Origin: a bacterium
GTDB taxonomy: Bacteria > Pseudomonadota > Gammaproteobacteria > Burkholderiales > Burkholderiaceae_C
NCBI GenBank assembly: GCA_030824555.1
Contig: JAVBXK010000069.1
Coordinates: 1-55,624 of the forward strand
Reading direction: 5' to 3'
Length of the DNA: 55,624 nt
This document shows, piece after piece, positions 1-9,034 of this stretch (position 1 is the stretch's first letter; each line of letters starts with the position of its first letter). The notes beneath the pieces are model-generated. The model was not told the origin of the DNA, did no database searches, and saw only the letters and a list, made by a program, of their open reading frames with translations. A program made the position numbers and the translations under genes.

Positions 1-750
1 ATGAAGGTACTCGTCCCCGTCAAACGCGTGGTGGACTACAACGTGAAAGTCCGTGTCAAAGCGGACGGCAGCGGCATGGACATCGCCAACGTCAAGATGA
101 GCATGAACCCCTTTGACGAGATTGCCGTTGAAGAAGCCGTGCGCCTGAAAGAAAAAGGCGTGGTGAGTGAAGTCATCGTCGTCTCCTGCGGCGTGACCCA
201 ATGCCAGGAAACCCTGCGCACCGCCATGGCCATCGGCGCAGACCGGGCCATCCTGGTGGAAAGCGCAGACGAGCTGCAGCCATTGGCCGTGGCCAAACTC
301 CTCGCCGCACTGGTGGCCAAAGAACAACCCGGTCTCATCATCCTGGGCAAACAAGCCATTGACGACGATGCCAACCAGGTCGGCCAGATGCTTGCTGCGC
401 TGACCGACCTGCCCCAAGCCACTTTCGCCTCCAAAGTTGAAGTGGCCGATGGCAAAGCGACAGTGACCCGCGAAATCGACGGCGGCCTCGAAACACTGGC
501 GCTCAGCCTGCCAGCCGTCATCACCACCGACCTGCGCCTGAACGAACCCCGCTACGTCACCCTGCCCAACATCATGAAGGCCAAGAAAAAGCCTTTGGAA
601 ACCGTGAGCCCCGCAGCCCTGGGTGTGGACGTCGCCCCCCGTCTCAAAACCCTCAAAGTCACCGAACCCGCAGGCCGCAAAGCCGGCATCAAGGTCGCTG
701 ACGTGGCAGCCCTTGTGGACAAGCTCAAGAACGAAGCCAAGGTGATCTGA
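1..750 (+). CDS. etfB: Electron transfer flavoprotein beta subunit
   Basis: Small subunit of the soluble heterodimeric electron transfer flavoprotein, which takes electrons from acyl-CoA and other flavin dehydrogenases and passes them to ETF-ubiquinone oxidoreductase. The 249-residue product has the usual family length, opens [17 protein letters not shown] and carries the beta-subunit signature [16 protein letters not shown] near residue 159 (V-x-R-E-x-D-G-G-x-E). The window begins exactly at the ATG, so promoter and ribosome binding site are outside. etfA follows on the same strand after an unusually long 163-base gap that contains a GC-rich hairpin (CCGCCTGCGG) but no ORF I would defend. 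The two genes are probably co-transcribed. Identification is firm. Confidence 0.97.
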   Translation: MKVLVPVKRVVDYNVKVRVKADGSGMDIANVKMSMNPFDEIAVEEAVRLKEKGVVSEVIVVSCGVTQCQETLRTAMAIGADRAILVESADELQPLAVAKLLAALVAKEQPGLIILGKQAIDDDANQVGQMLAALTDLPQATFASKVEVADGKATVTREIDGGLETLALSLPAVITTDLRLNEPRYVTLPNIMKAKKKPLETVSPAALGVDVAPRLKTLKVTEPAGRKAGIKVADVAALVDKLKNEAKVI

Positions 751-913
751 TCCCCCGCGCCGCCTGCGGCGTCACCCCACGCACTGAGTTGTTGGGGCGA
801 ACCCTGCGGCCTGGCAAAGCCAGTTCCGCGCGTTCCGCTGAAAGCAGGCACGTCACACGCCACACCACTTCATTCGTTTCAGACTCAAGGCTCAGATTCA
901 AGGAACACACACC

Positions 914-1867
914 ATGACCGTACTCGTCATTGCCGAACACGACAACGCATCTATCAAAGGCGCCACCCTCAACACCGTCACCGCAGCCATTGCTTGCGGC
1001 GCAGGCGACGTGCACATCCTCGTTGCAGGCCACAACGCCGGGCCAGCAGCACAAGCCGCAGCGAACATCGCAGGCGTGGCCAAAGTCATCCACGCGGACA
1101 GCGAAGTCCACGCACACGCCCTCGCTGAAAACCTCGCAGCCCAAGTGTTGGCCATCGCCGGTAACTACAGCCACATCCTGTTCGCGGCTACTGCAGCAGG
1201 CAAAAACGCCTCTCCCCGCGTGGCCGCCAAGCTCGATCTCGCACAGATCAGCGAAATCAGCAAAGTGATTCCTGGGAATGGTGGTGGCGCCGACACGTTC
1301 GAGCGCCCCATCTACGCCGGCAACGCCATCGCCACCGTGCAAAGCAGCGATGCCACCAAAGTCATCACCGTGCGTGCAACGGGTTTTGATGCTGCAGCGC
1401 TTTCTGCACAAGCGCAAGCAGCTATTGAAACAGCAGCTGCCGTGGCCGACAGCGGCAAAACCGTCTACAAAGGCAGCGAAATCGCCAAGAACGACCGCCC
1501 CGAACTGACAGCCGCCAAGATCATCGTCAGCGGTGGCCGCGCACTGGGCAGCAGCGAGAAGTTCAACGAAGTGATGACCCCGCTGGCCGACAAGCTCGGT
1601 GCGGCCATCGGTGCCAGCCGCGCGGCGGTGGACGCTGGCTACGCCGCCAACGACTTACAAGTGGGCCAGACCGGCAAGATCGTCGCGCCCCAGCTGTACG
1701 TGGCCTGTGGCATCAGCGGTGCAATCCAGCACTTGGCGGGCATGAAGGACAGCAAGGTGATCGTGGCCATCAACAAAGACCCCGAGGCACCCATCTTCTC
1801 CGTGGCCGACTATGGGCTGGAGGCTGACTTGTTCACGGCTGTGCCTGAGTTGGTCAAGGCGCTTTGA
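914..1867 (+). CDS. etfA: Electron transfer flavoprotein alpha subunit
   Basis: FAD-carrying large subunit of the electron transfer flavoprotein. The protein is 317 residues, normal for the family. Its C-terminal FAD domain contains [13 protein letters not shown] (about residue 196) and the alpha-subunit signature [16 protein letters not shown] (about residue 261), followed by [20 protein letters not shown], which contacts the flavin in known structures. The ATG at 914 follows AAGGAACACACACC, a recognisable ribosome binding site. It pairs with etfB immediately upstream; together they serve beta-oxidation and amino-acid catabolism. A perfect hairpin of the dispersed repeat family begins 8 bases after the stop. 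Confidence 0.97.
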   Translation: MTVLVIAEHDNASIKGATLNTVTAAIACGAGDVHILVAGHNAGPAAQAAANIAGVAKVIHADSEVHAHALAENLAAQVLAIAGNYSHILFAATAAGKNASPRVAAKLDLAQISEISKVIPGNGGGADTFERPIYAGNAIATVQSSDATKVITVRATGFDAAALSAQAQAAIETAAAVADSGKTVYKGSEIAKNDRPELTAAKIIVSGGRALGSSEKFNEVMTPLADKLGAAIGASRAAVDAGYAANDLQVGQTGKIVAPQLYVACGISGAIQHLAGMKDSKVIVAINKDPEAPIFSVADYGLEADLFTAVPELVKAL

Positions 1868-1875
1868 AAACAAGA

Positions 1876-1916
1876 GCCTCTATCGCTTTCATATAAAGCG
1901 ATAGAGGCATATTTTG
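1876..1916 (+). repeat. Dispersed hairpin repeat, copy 1 (terminator-like)
   Basis: Perfect 14-base stem GCCTCTATCGCTTT (1876-1889) / AAAGCGATAGAGGC (1895-1908) with a 5-base loop, followed by ATATTTTG. The right arm and T-rich tail match the other copies (AAGCG.TAGAGGCAttttt). Placed 8 bases after etfA, in the same direction, so it probably terminates etfBA. Confidence 0.85.
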
Positions 1917-1938
1917 ATTATAAAAAAGGAGACAAACC

Positions 1939-2955
1939 ATGACCCCTGCCACCATCACCACGACCACCACCCTTACCCGCCGCACCGTTCTTCAGGCCAC
2001 GGCTGCAGGCCTCGCGTCCGCCGCCGTGCCCGCCATGGCCCAAACCGGTGCGGCAGCCGCCTGGCCCAGCCGCCCGATCAAAATCATCGTGCCGTACACG
2101 GCAGGTGGCTTCACCGACCAGATGGCGCGCCTGTTGCAGGTGGGTCTGCAAAAAGCGTTGGGCCAGCCCATCGTCATTGAGAACAAGCCAGGGGCCAACA
2201 GCATCATCGGCGTGGACATGGTGGCCAAGGCCGCGCCCGATGGGCACACCTTTGGCGTGGTCATCGCGGCCTATGCGGCCAATACCAGCCTGTACCCCAA
2301 GTTGCCCTACAACCCGCGCAAAGACCTGGTGGGGGTTTCGCTCATGGGCGTGTCGCCCCTGCTGGCCGCTGTGCCCATCAACGCGCCGTTCAAAAACACC
2401 AAAGAGCTGGTGGCCTACGCCAAGGCCAACCCGGGCAAGATCAGCTTCGGTTCGTCGGGCACGGGTTCGGCCGCGCACCTGACCAGCGAACTGATGAAGG
2501 CACTCACCCAGACCTACATGGTGCACATCCCCTACCGGGGCGCGGCACCCGCGCTGACCGACCTGCTGGGCGGCCAGATTCAGCTGTTTTTCGACGCGCC
2601 CACAGGGCTGATCCAGGCGGGCAAGAGCGGCCGGGTGCGGCTCATCGGTGTCTCCAGCGACAAGCGCCTGCCCGCCGTGCCCGATGTGCCCACGTTTGTG
2701 GAGCAGGGCATTCCGGGCCTGATCGGCAGCACCTGGGCCAGCATGATTGCACCGGCAGGCACGCCGCGCGATGTCGTCAAACGCATGTCGGATGCTGTCA
2801 ACGCCATCATCCACAGCGACGAAACCCGCGCCAAGCTGGAAGCCATGGGCACGTTCGCCGAAGGCACCACGCCCGAAGCCTGCGATGCGTTCATCACCGC
2901 CGAAACGGCCAAGTGGGAAAAGGTGATCAAACAGGCGGGTGTGACGCTGGATTGA
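1939..2955 (+). CDS. Bug-family tripartite tricarboxylate transporter substrate-binding protein
   Basis: Periplasmic solute receptor of the Bug (TctC) family that binds a carboxylate and delivers it to a TctAB-type permease; the ligand cannot be read from sequence. 338 residues, typical. The N terminus has a twin-arginine-like signal, TLTRRTVLQATAAGLASAAV, cleaved after AMAQ. The mature part begins WPSRPIKIIVPYTAGGFTD, the family hallmark (P-Y-x-A-G-G ligand loop), and later has VHIPYRGAAPALTDLLGGQI, also diagnostic. AAAAAAGGAGACAAACC before the ATG is a strong ribosome binding site. No TctA/TctB permease is adjacent, which is common for these receptors in Burkholderiales. The gene is separated from etfA by a hairpin repeat, so it is likely its own unit. 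Confidence 0.93.
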   Translation: MTPATITTTTTLTRRTVLQATAAGLASAAVPAMAQTGAAAAWPSRPIKIIVPYTAGGFTDQMARLLQVGLQKALGQPIVIENKPGANSIIGVDMVAKAAPDGHTFGVVIAAYAANTSLYPKLPYNPRKDLVGVSLMGVSPLLAAVPINAPFKNTKELVAYAKANPGKISFGSSGTGSAAHLTSELMKALTQTYMVHIPYRGAAPALTDLLGGQIQLFFDAPTGLIQAGKSGRVRLIGVSSDKRLPAVPDVPTFVEQGIPGLIGSTWASMIAPAGTPRDVVKRMSDAVNAIIHSDETRAKLEAMGTFAEGTTPEACDAFITAETAKWEKVIKQAGVTLD

Positions 2956-2987
2956 GACAGTGGCCAATTGGCCTGCAAGCCCTCTAC

Positions 2988-4817
2988 TCAGTTGTCCTGG
3001 GTGCCTGGGTTGACCTGCCCGGCCCGTTCAGCCCGCTCCCGCGCCATCTGCTCCTCCAGCTGCTGCCGCCCTTGCCGGGCCACGGCAATCAGTTTGGAAC
3101 GGTCTTTGTGGTGGGGGTACATGTCTGCCAGCAGTTGGGTGTTGTGCTGTTTGAAGCGCTGGGCTACCGTCAGGGCCTCGTCGGCGGTCAGCCCCAGCGC
3201 CTGCAACACGCGTTGGCCGGTGCTGAGGCTGCTTTCAAACAGCTCGCGGTCCAGTTCGGTCACGCCACGGTCGCGCAGGGCGTTCCAGTGGGTCACGTCG
3301 CGGGCGCGGGCCACCAGCTTCAGGTGCGGGAAGTGCTCGCGCGCCAGGTCCACCACGGCCAGGGACTGCGCCACATCGTCCACCGCCACCACCAGCACTT
3401 GTGCCGTTTCGGCCCCTGCGGTGCGCAGCAGGTCCAGCCGCGACGCGTCGCCGTAAAACACCTGGTAGCCAAAGGCGCGGGCACTTTCCACCATGCCCGC
3501 GTCGTGCTCCAGCACCGTGGCGGGCAGGCCCTGGGCGCTGAGCATGCGCGCCACGATTTGCCCGTAGCGGCCAAAGCCCGCGATGATGGTGGGGGCCGAC
3601 TGTGGTTCGGCCAGCTCTTGCAGCGTGGTGGTTTCGCAGTTGGCAAAACGCGGCAGCAGCCAGCGCGTGAGGGCGGCCAACAGCAGCGGGCTCAGCAACA
3701 TGGACAACGCCACCGCACCCACCAGCAGCGAGGCGGTTTCGGCCGCAATGGCCTTGGCCCCGGCAGCGGCCTGGAACACCACAAACGCAAACTCGCCGCC
3801 CTGGGCCAGCAACAGCACCAGCACGGGCCGCTCGGCCACCGGAATGCCCATGGCCCGCGCCAGCAGCCAGATGACCACGCCTTTGACGGCCAGAAAACCC
3901 AGCACCACGCCCAGCATGAGCCCCGGTTGGGCCAGCAGCACACCGAAGTCGATGCTCATGCCCACGGCCATGAAAAACAGGCCCAGCAGCAGGCCCTTGA
4001 AAGGTTCGATGTCGGTTTCCAGCTCGTGCCGGTATTCGCTGTCGGCCAGCAGCACCCCGGCCAGGAACGCGCCCAACGCCATCGACAGCCCCACCACCTG
4101 CATGAGCGCGGCCACGGCCACCACCAGCAACAGCGCGGCGGCGGTGAAAATTTCGGGCGTGCCACTCTTGGCCATGGCGCGCAGCAGGGGCCGCAGCAGG
4201 GTGCGGCCACCCAGCACCACACCACCGATCACGCCAATGATTTTGATAGCTTCCCACGCTTTATCTGTAAGCGGTAGAGGCACATTTTGTGCTGAATCTG
4301 CGGCCAGCAAGGGCAACAGTGCCAGGATGGGGATGGCCGCCACGTCCTGGAACAGCAGAATGGAAAAGCCCGCTTGCCCACCCGCTGTGCCCAGCAGGTT
4401 GCGCTCTTGCATCACCTGCAGCGCAATGGCGGTAGACGACAGAGCCAGCCCCAATGCGGCCACCACTGCCAGCGTGGGCGGCACACCGGCCAGCGCGGCA
4501 GCACCGGTCAGCACGGCGGCGCAACCCAGCACCTGTGCGCTGCCCCAGCCGAAGATGGGGCGGCGCAGCGTCCACAGACGGCGCGGCTCCAGCTCCAGCC
4601 CCACCAAAAACAGCATCAGCACCACGCCCAACTCGGCAAAGTGCAGGATGTGCTCCACCTCGGTCACCAGCTTCAGGCCCCAGGGGCCAATGGCCATGCC
4701 GGCGGCCAGGTAACCCAAAATGGCGCCCAGGCCCAGCGCCCGCGCCAGGGGCACGGCCACCACGGCGGCGCTCAGGTAAACCAGGCTGCTGGTCAGCCAG
4801 TCGGGCAGGTGGCCCAT
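2988..4817 (-). CDS. CPA2-family cation:proton antiporter (KefB/KefC-like) with RCK domain
   Basis: Inner-membrane monovalent cation/proton antiporter, probably K+ efflux or K+/H+ exchange. The 609-residue protein has an exchanger domain of about 12 membrane helices (residues 1-385) beginning LPDWLTSSLVYLSAAVVAVP and including LLFQDVAAIPILALLPLL, whose acidic residue in the QD pair is a family feature. A TrkA-N/RCK nucleotide-binding domain follows (about 400-520) with the Rossmann loop IIAGFGRYGQIVARML. No glutathione-specific residues could be checked. Oddity: the loop and first turns between helices at about residues 177-191 (NVPLPLTDKAWEAIKI) are encoded by a copy of the dispersed hairpin repeat, inserted in frame. 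The gene converges on the Bug receptor gene. Confidence 0.93.
   Translation of the reverse strand: MGHLPDWLTSSLVYLSAAVVAVPLARALGLGAILGYLAAGMAIGPWGLKLVTEVEHILHFAELGVVLMLFLVGLELEPRRLWTLRRPIFGWGSAQVLGCAAVLTGAAALAGVPPTLAVVAALGLALSSTAIALQVMQERNLLGTAGGQAGFSILLFQDVAAIPILALLPLLAADSAQNVPLPLTDKAWEAIKIIGVIGGVVLGGRTLLRPLLRAMAKSGTPEIFTAAALLLVVAVAALMQVVGLSMALGAFLAGVLLADSEYRHELETDIEPFKGLLLGLFFMAVGMSIDFGVLLAQPGLMLGVVLGFLAVKGVVIWLLARAMGIPVAERPVLVLLLAQGGEFAFVVFQAAAGAKAIAAETASLLVGAVALSMLLSPLLLAALTRWLLPRFANCETTTLQELAEPQSAPTIIAGFGRYGQIVARMLSAQGLPATVLEHDAGMVESARAFGYQVFYGDASRLDLLRTAGAETAQVLVVAVDDVAQSLAVVDLAREHFPHLKLVARARDVTHWNALRDRGVTELDRELFESSLSTGQRVLQALGLTADEALTVAQRFKQHNTQLLADMYPHHKDRSKLIAVARQGRQQLEEQMARERAERAGQVNPGTQDN
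4246..4288 (+). repeat. Dispersed hairpin repeat, copy 2, inside the antiporter CDS
   Basis: Reads ATAGCTTCCCACGCTTT then ATCTGTAAGCGGTAGAGGCA and CATTTT, matching the family at both the ATAGCTnC start and the AAGCGGTAGAGGCA end. It lies entirely within the antiporter gene on the opposite strand and adds codons without breaking the frame. Confidence 0.8.
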
Positions 4818-4849
4818 GGGTCAGCGGCGGCGGTGTGCGGCAGGCGGTG

Positions 4850-5437
4850 TCACACCCCGAACGGGCGCACACCGATGAGCAGGCCATGCGCCCAGAACGC
4901 GAACACGGCCCAAGCGGCCATGCCCACGCCCACCGTCAGCAGCGTGCGGCTGGCCAGGCTGTGGGTCAGTTCGCTGGCCACCACGGCCGCGGCATCGCGC
5001 AGGCGTGCCGCCCGGAAAGACAGCACCGCCCACACCAGAAAGCTGCCAAACAGCACCACGTCGGCCAGGTTGCCGTTGCACAGCAGGTGGGCCAGCGCCC
5101 ACACCTTCACGCTCAGCACCATGGGGTGCTTCAAGCGCTGTTTCAGCGCGTTGCGCGGCACGTAGGCGGCGGTCAGCAGCACGAACGACAGCAGCATCAG
5201 CAGCGACGCCGCGTGGCGCGTGGCCACGGGGGGCACCCACAGCACCACAGGCGTTTGCCGGGCCACGCCGTAGCCCCACACCAGCAGCGCAAACCCCACC
5301 ACCGAGATGAGCGAGTACGTGCCTTTCCAGGCCGCCTCGCCCAGCGTGTTCAGCCGCTGCTGCCGCCAGTCATCGGCCACGATGCGTGCCGAATGGATGC
5401 CCAGGAACAAGATCAGGCCAAGGACGAGGTAGGTCAT
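4850..5437 (-). CDS. NnrU family membrane protein
   Basis: Integral membrane protein of the NnrU/isoprenoid-methyltransferase-like fold (related to 15-cis-zeta-carotene isomerase), linked in some denitrifiers to nitrite/nitric oxide metabolism; its biochemical role is not settled. 195 residues with about five or six hydrophobic helices, beginning MTYLVLGLILFLGIHSARIV (the conserved H in LGIHS) and carrying the family segment RNALKQRLKHPMVLSVKVWA with the conserved HP, plus ALAHLLCNGNLADVVLFGSF. Its stop lies 32 bases from the start of the antiporter gene on the same strand, so the two may be co-transcribed. Nothing else in this window is denitrification-related. Confidence 0.85.
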   Translation of the reverse strand: MTYLVLGLILFLGIHSARIVADDWRQQRLNTLGEAAWKGTYSLISVVGFALLVWGYGVARQTPVVLWVPPVATRHAASLLMLLSFVLLTAAYVPRNALKQRLKHPMVLSVKVWALAHLLCNGNLADVVLFGSFLVWAVLSFRAARLRDAAAVVASELTHSLASRTLLTVGVGMAAWAVFAFWAHGLLIGVRPFGV

Positions 5438-5578
5438 GAGGGTGTGGTGGCAGTTGGAACGGGTGACCGCATTATGCGAAGCTGCCGAATGCCCCGTGGA
5501 ATGCCGGTTGAATGGCGGTGATCAGTCGGGCAACGCAGCTGCCTGATTCCTGGGCATCATGGCATTCCCGAGGCTGCC

Positions 5579-8296
5579 ATGGCCATGGAGCGGGCTACCA
5601 TGCACACCATGCGAACCTGCTTGTTCACCGCTGCGAATGGACGTGCCCTGTGGGCTGTGGTGTGGTTCATGGCGTGCACGCTGCTGCCAGCCCATGCCCA
5701 GGTCCGCAAGCCCGGGTTCGACGAGGTGTTCAGCGCACTGGGGGCGCCCACCCTGCTCATCGAGCCGGGCAGTGGCCAGATCGTCGATGCCAACCCTGCT
5801 GCCGCCACGTTCTACGGGCATGGCCAGGACACGCTGCGGGCCATGCGCATCCAGGCCATCAACACCCTGACCGACCAGCAAGTGGCCCAGGAGCGGCAGC
5901 TGGCGGCCAGTCAGGGGCGCAACTTTTTCATCTTCCGCCACCGCCTGGCCGATGGGTCGGTGCGCACGGTGCACGTGAACTCGCGGCCCATCGAGGTGGA
6001 GGGGCGTCGCCTGCTGTTGTCGGTGATTGCCGACGCCACACCGAACGCCTCCGATGAAGAAACCATGGCGCACTACCACCGGCGCCTGGAAGAGATGGTG
6101 GACACCCAGACGCGCCAGATCGAACAAAGCCGCGTCACCCAGGCCTGGGTGCTGGGGGCGGCCCTGTTGCTCCAGGCCGGTCTCATTGCCTACCTCTGGG
6201 TCAGTCGGCGCCACAGCCGGCAGTTGCAGCGCCAACTGCTGTCCACCCGCAACCACCTGCAGGCCACGCTCAATGCGGTGCCAGATCTGTTGTTCGAGGT
6301 GGATGCCAGCGGGGTGTTTGTCAGCGTGCACACGGCGCAGCAGGACAACCTGTTTCGCACCCCCGGCGAGTTTCTGGGCCGCACGCTGGAAGAGGTGTTG
6401 CCCCCAGCTGTGGCCGCGATGGCGCGCCAGGCCATGGACGGGGCGGCCCTGCACGGCACCTCGGCGGGCCACGAATACACGCTGTCGTTCCCGGGCGGCG
6501 AGCGCCATTTCGAGTTGTCTGTGGCGGCCAAACCGGGCACGGCGGACGAGAGGGCCGGGTTCGTGCTGATCGCGCGTGACGTGACCCAGCGCAAGGCCGA
6601 TCAGGCGCGTTTGCAGCTGGCGGCCAGCGTGTTCACCCATGCGCGTGAGGGCATCGTCATCACCGATGTGCAGGGCCGCATCGTGGACGTGAACGACACC
6701 TTCACCCGCATCACCGGCTATGCCGCCGACGAGGTGCTGGGCCAGCTGCCCAGCCTGCTCAAATCCGACCGGCAACCCCCCGAGTTCTACCAGTCCATGT
6801 GGCAGGCACTGGCCGACAAAGGCCACTGGTACGGCGAGCTGTGGAACCGCCGCAAGGACGGCAGCCTGTACGCCGAAATGCTCACCATCGGCACGGTGTA
6901 CGGTGACCAGGGTCAGCCGCAGAACTACGTGGGCCTGTTCAGCGACATCACCACCCAGAAAGAGCACCAGCAGGAGCTGGAGCACATTGCCCATTTCGAC
7001 GCCCTCACCGGCCTGCCCAACCGTGTGCTGTTGTCTGACCGCTTGCGCCAGGCCATGGCCCATTGCCTGCGTTCGGGCCAGCCGCTGGCCGTGGTGTTCC
7101 TGGACCTGGACGGTTTCAAGGCGGTGAACGACCGTCACGGCCACGAGATGGGCGACTTGCTGCTGATCGGGCTGGCCCAGCGGCTCAACGCCACTTTGCG
7201 CGATGGTGACACCCTGGCCCGCATCGGGGGCGATGAATTCGTGGCGGTGCTGGTGGGGCTGGAGGCCGCCACCGACAGCGCCCTGGTGCTGCAGCGCATG
7301 CTGCAGGCCGCCGCCGACCCGGTGACGCTGGAGGGTGGGCTGACGCTGCAGGTATCGGCCAGTCTGGGGGTGACGCTGTTCCCGCAGGACGCGGTGGACG
7401 CCGAGCAGCTCATGCGCCACGCCGACCAGGCCATGTACCAGGCCAAGCAGGCGGGCAAAAACCGCTACCACCTGTTCGACATTGCCAACGACGCTGCCAT
7501 CAAAACGCGTACCGAGCGCCTGGAGCGCGTGGTGCGCGCCTTGCGGGGCCGCGAACTGGTTCTGCACTACCAGCCCAAAGTCAACATGCGCACAGGCGAA
7601 CTGGTGGGTGCCGAGGCACTGGTGCGCTGGCAACACCCCCAGGAAGGGCTGTTGCCGCCCAGCCGTTTTCTGCCCGCGCTGGAGGGCCTGCCCGTGTCGG
7701 CCGAGCTGGACGAGTGGGTGCTGGACGAAGCGTTTGCACAGCTCACCCGCTGGCAAGCCCAGGGGTTTGACGTGCCCGTGAGCGTGAACGTGACCGCCGC
7801 GTCACTGCAGAACGCCGGGTTTGTGCAGCGCCTGCAGACCCGCCTGGCGCAATGCCCTGGCCTGTCTGCCGGGCATATCGAGCTGGAGGTGCTGGAAACC
7901 TGCGCCCTGGAAGACCTGGTGGGCACAGCCGATGTCATGCATGCCTGCCGAGGCATTGGGGTGACATTTGCGCTCGACGACTTCGGGACCGGGTATTCGT
8001 CGCTCACCTACCTGCGCCGCCTGCCTGCCGATCTGCTCAAGATAGACCAGAGTTTCGTGCGCGACATGCTGGACGATCCCGACGACCTGGCCATTGTCCA
8101 GGGCATCATGGGCCTGGCCCTGGCCTTTCGGCGCACCGTCATCGCCGAAGGGGTGGAGACCCTGGCCCACGGGCAAAGGCTGCTGGAGCTGGGGTGCGAG
8201 CTGGGGCAGGGGTATGGCATCGCACGCCCCATGCCCCCAGACGCATTGCCCGCCTGGGCCGCGCAATGGGCTGCGGCCCCGGTGTGGCAGGCCTGA
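5579..8296 (+). CDS. PAS-GGDEF-EAL cyclic-di-GMP signalling protein with signal sequence
   Basis: Membrane-anchored c-di-GMP turnover protein, 905 residues. Order: signal peptide ending ACTLLPAHAQ (about residue 41), PAS (50-150), short coiled coil (EETMAHYHRRLEEMVDTQT), transmembrane helix (about 185-205), second PAS (220-335), third PAS with PAC (345-465), GGDEF (470-630) and EAL (640-900). The GGDEF signature RIGGDEFVA is intact and the EAL domain keeps EALVRW, DDFGTGYSS and KIDQSFV, so both diguanylate cyclase and phosphodiesterase activity are possible. Starts at 5600 (better-spaced GGAG) or 5609 would shorten only the region ahead of the signal peptide. The first PAS is probably periplasmic, making this a likely sensor of an extracytoplasmic cue. 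Confidence 0.93.
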   Translation: MAMERATMHTMRTCLFTAANGRALWAVVWFMACTLLPAHAQVRKPGFDEVFSALGAPTLLIEPGSGQIVDANPAAATFYGHGQDTLRAMRIQAINTLTDQQVAQERQLAASQGRNFFIFRHRLADGSVRTVHVNSRPIEVEGRRLLLSVIADATPNASDEETMAHYHRRLEEMVDTQTRQIEQSRVTQAWVLGAALLLQAGLIAYLWVSRRHSRQLQRQLLSTRNHLQATLNAVPDLLFEVDASGVFVSVHTAQQDNLFRTPGEFLGRTLEEVLPPAVAAMARQAMDGAALHGTSAGHEYTLSFPGGERHFELSVAAKPGTADERAGFVLIARDVTQRKADQARLQLAASVFTHAREGIVITDVQGRIVDVNDTFTRITGYAADEVLGQLPSLLKSDRQPPEFYQSMWQALADKGHWYGELWNRRKDGSLYAEMLTIGTVYGDQGQPQNYVGLFSDITTQKEHQQELEHIAHFDALTGLPNRVLLSDRLRQAMAHCLRSGQPLAVVFLDLDGFKAVNDRHGHEMGDLLLIGLAQRLNATLRDGDTLARIGGDEFVAVLVGLEAATDSALVLQRMLQAAADPVTLEGGLTLQVSASLGVTLFPQDAVDAEQLMRHADQAMYQAKQAGKNRYHLFDIANDAAIKTRTERLERVVRALRGRELVLHYQPKVNMRTGELVGAEALVRWQHPQEGLLPPSRFLPALEGLPVSAELDEWVLDEAFAQLTRWQAQGFDVPVSVNVTAASLQNAGFVQRLQTRLAQCPGLSAGHIELEVLETCALEDLVGTADVMHACRGIGVTFALDDFGTGYSSLTYLRRLPADLLKIDQSFVRDMLDDPDDLAIVQGIMGLALAFRRTVIAEGVETLAHGQRLLELGCELGQGYGIARPMPPDALPAWAAQWAAAPVWQA

Positions 8297-8395
8297 GGGC
8301 CCGCAAAGCAAGTTCACTGAAAAGACACCAATTCGCCTTCTCTGTGACAAAAACATTCATCAAAGTGACACCTCCATTCACACAGGAGGTTTTGC

Positions 8396-9019
8396 ATGCT
8401 GAATTTCATGGACAAGGTGCGCATCCTGCGCTGGGACGATCACCGCTACTACCACCAGTGCCGCATCAACCAGACGTTGCACCTGATCAGCGCCGTCAGC
8501 TTTCTGGTGGCGTATGGGCTGCTGTTCATCGATCCGGCTTGGGCGGGCATCGTGGGGTGGCTGGTCGGGATGGTGTCGCGCCAGTCGGGCCACATCTTTT
8601 TCGAGCCACGGGGGCACGACCGCATCCACGACGTGTCCTATGAACACAAGGAAAGCATCAAGGCGGGCTACAACATGCGCCGCAAGGGCATCCTGATTGG
8701 CGTGTGGCTGGCGCTGCCCGCACTGCTGGCGCTGAGCCCCAGCCTGTTCGGGCTGATCGAACCGGCTGGCGACTTCAACGGGTATGTCCACAACGTCGGG
8801 CTGGCGTGGTTGACGCTGGGTGCCTCGGGCGTGGCACTGCGCACCGTGCACCTGTTCTTTCTGCGCGGCCCTTCATGGGGTCTGGCATGGGCATTCAAAA
8901 TCCTGTCCGACCCCTTTCACAACATCGACATCTACTGGCGTTCGCCCTTGGCATTGCTCAGCGGTCAACGGTACGACCCGCTGGAGGATGCTGCCCAGCA
9001 CACCGCGCAGCAAGGTTGA
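8396..9019 (+). CDS. Conserved multi-pass membrane protein, Mpo1/DUF962-like
   Basis: 207-residue protein with four or five hydrophobic stretches. The first third reads YHQCRINQTLHLISAVSFLV, later GMVSRQSGHIFFEPRG, which resembles the conserved H-x-N-x3-H and Q-x2-GH-x3-E pattern of the DUF962/Mpo1-like dioxygenase family (histidines binding iron in the yeast enzyme). The middle (YEHKESIKAGYNMRRKGILI) and C-terminal HNIDIYWRSPLALL segments look family-specific. An ideal ribosome binding site, ACACAGGAGGTTTTGC, precedes the ATG. It stands alone between the c-di-GMP gene and the convergent HupE-like gene. The relation to Mpo1 is inference from the spacing of the histidines. Confidence 0.7.
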   Translation: MLNFMDKVRILRWDDHRYYHQCRINQTLHLISAVSFLVAYGLLFIDPAWAGIVGWLVGMVSRQSGHIFFEPRGHDRIHDVSYEHKESIKAGYNMRRKGILIGVWLALPALLALSPSLFGLIEPAGDFNGYVHNVGLAWLTLGASGVALRTVHLFFLRGPSWGLAWAFKILSDPFHNIDIYWRSPLALLSGQRYDPLEDAAQHTAQQG

Positions 9020-9034
9020 TGGGCTGAAGCCCCC

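Noticed and set aside
1918-2967. Long minus-strand open frame of 349 codons opposite the Bug receptor
   Set aside because: High-GC shadow of a well-identified plus-strand gene; its Gly/His/Arg-rich translation has no family features.
2913-4277. 454-codon plus-strand frame opposite the antiporter
   Set aside because: Gln/His/Gly-rich antisense translation, no domains; the minus-strand antiporter explains the region.
5522-7756. 744-codon minus-strand frame opposite the PAS-GGDEF-EAL gene
   Set aside because: Antisense shadow; the plus strand carries intact GGDEF and EAL motifs.
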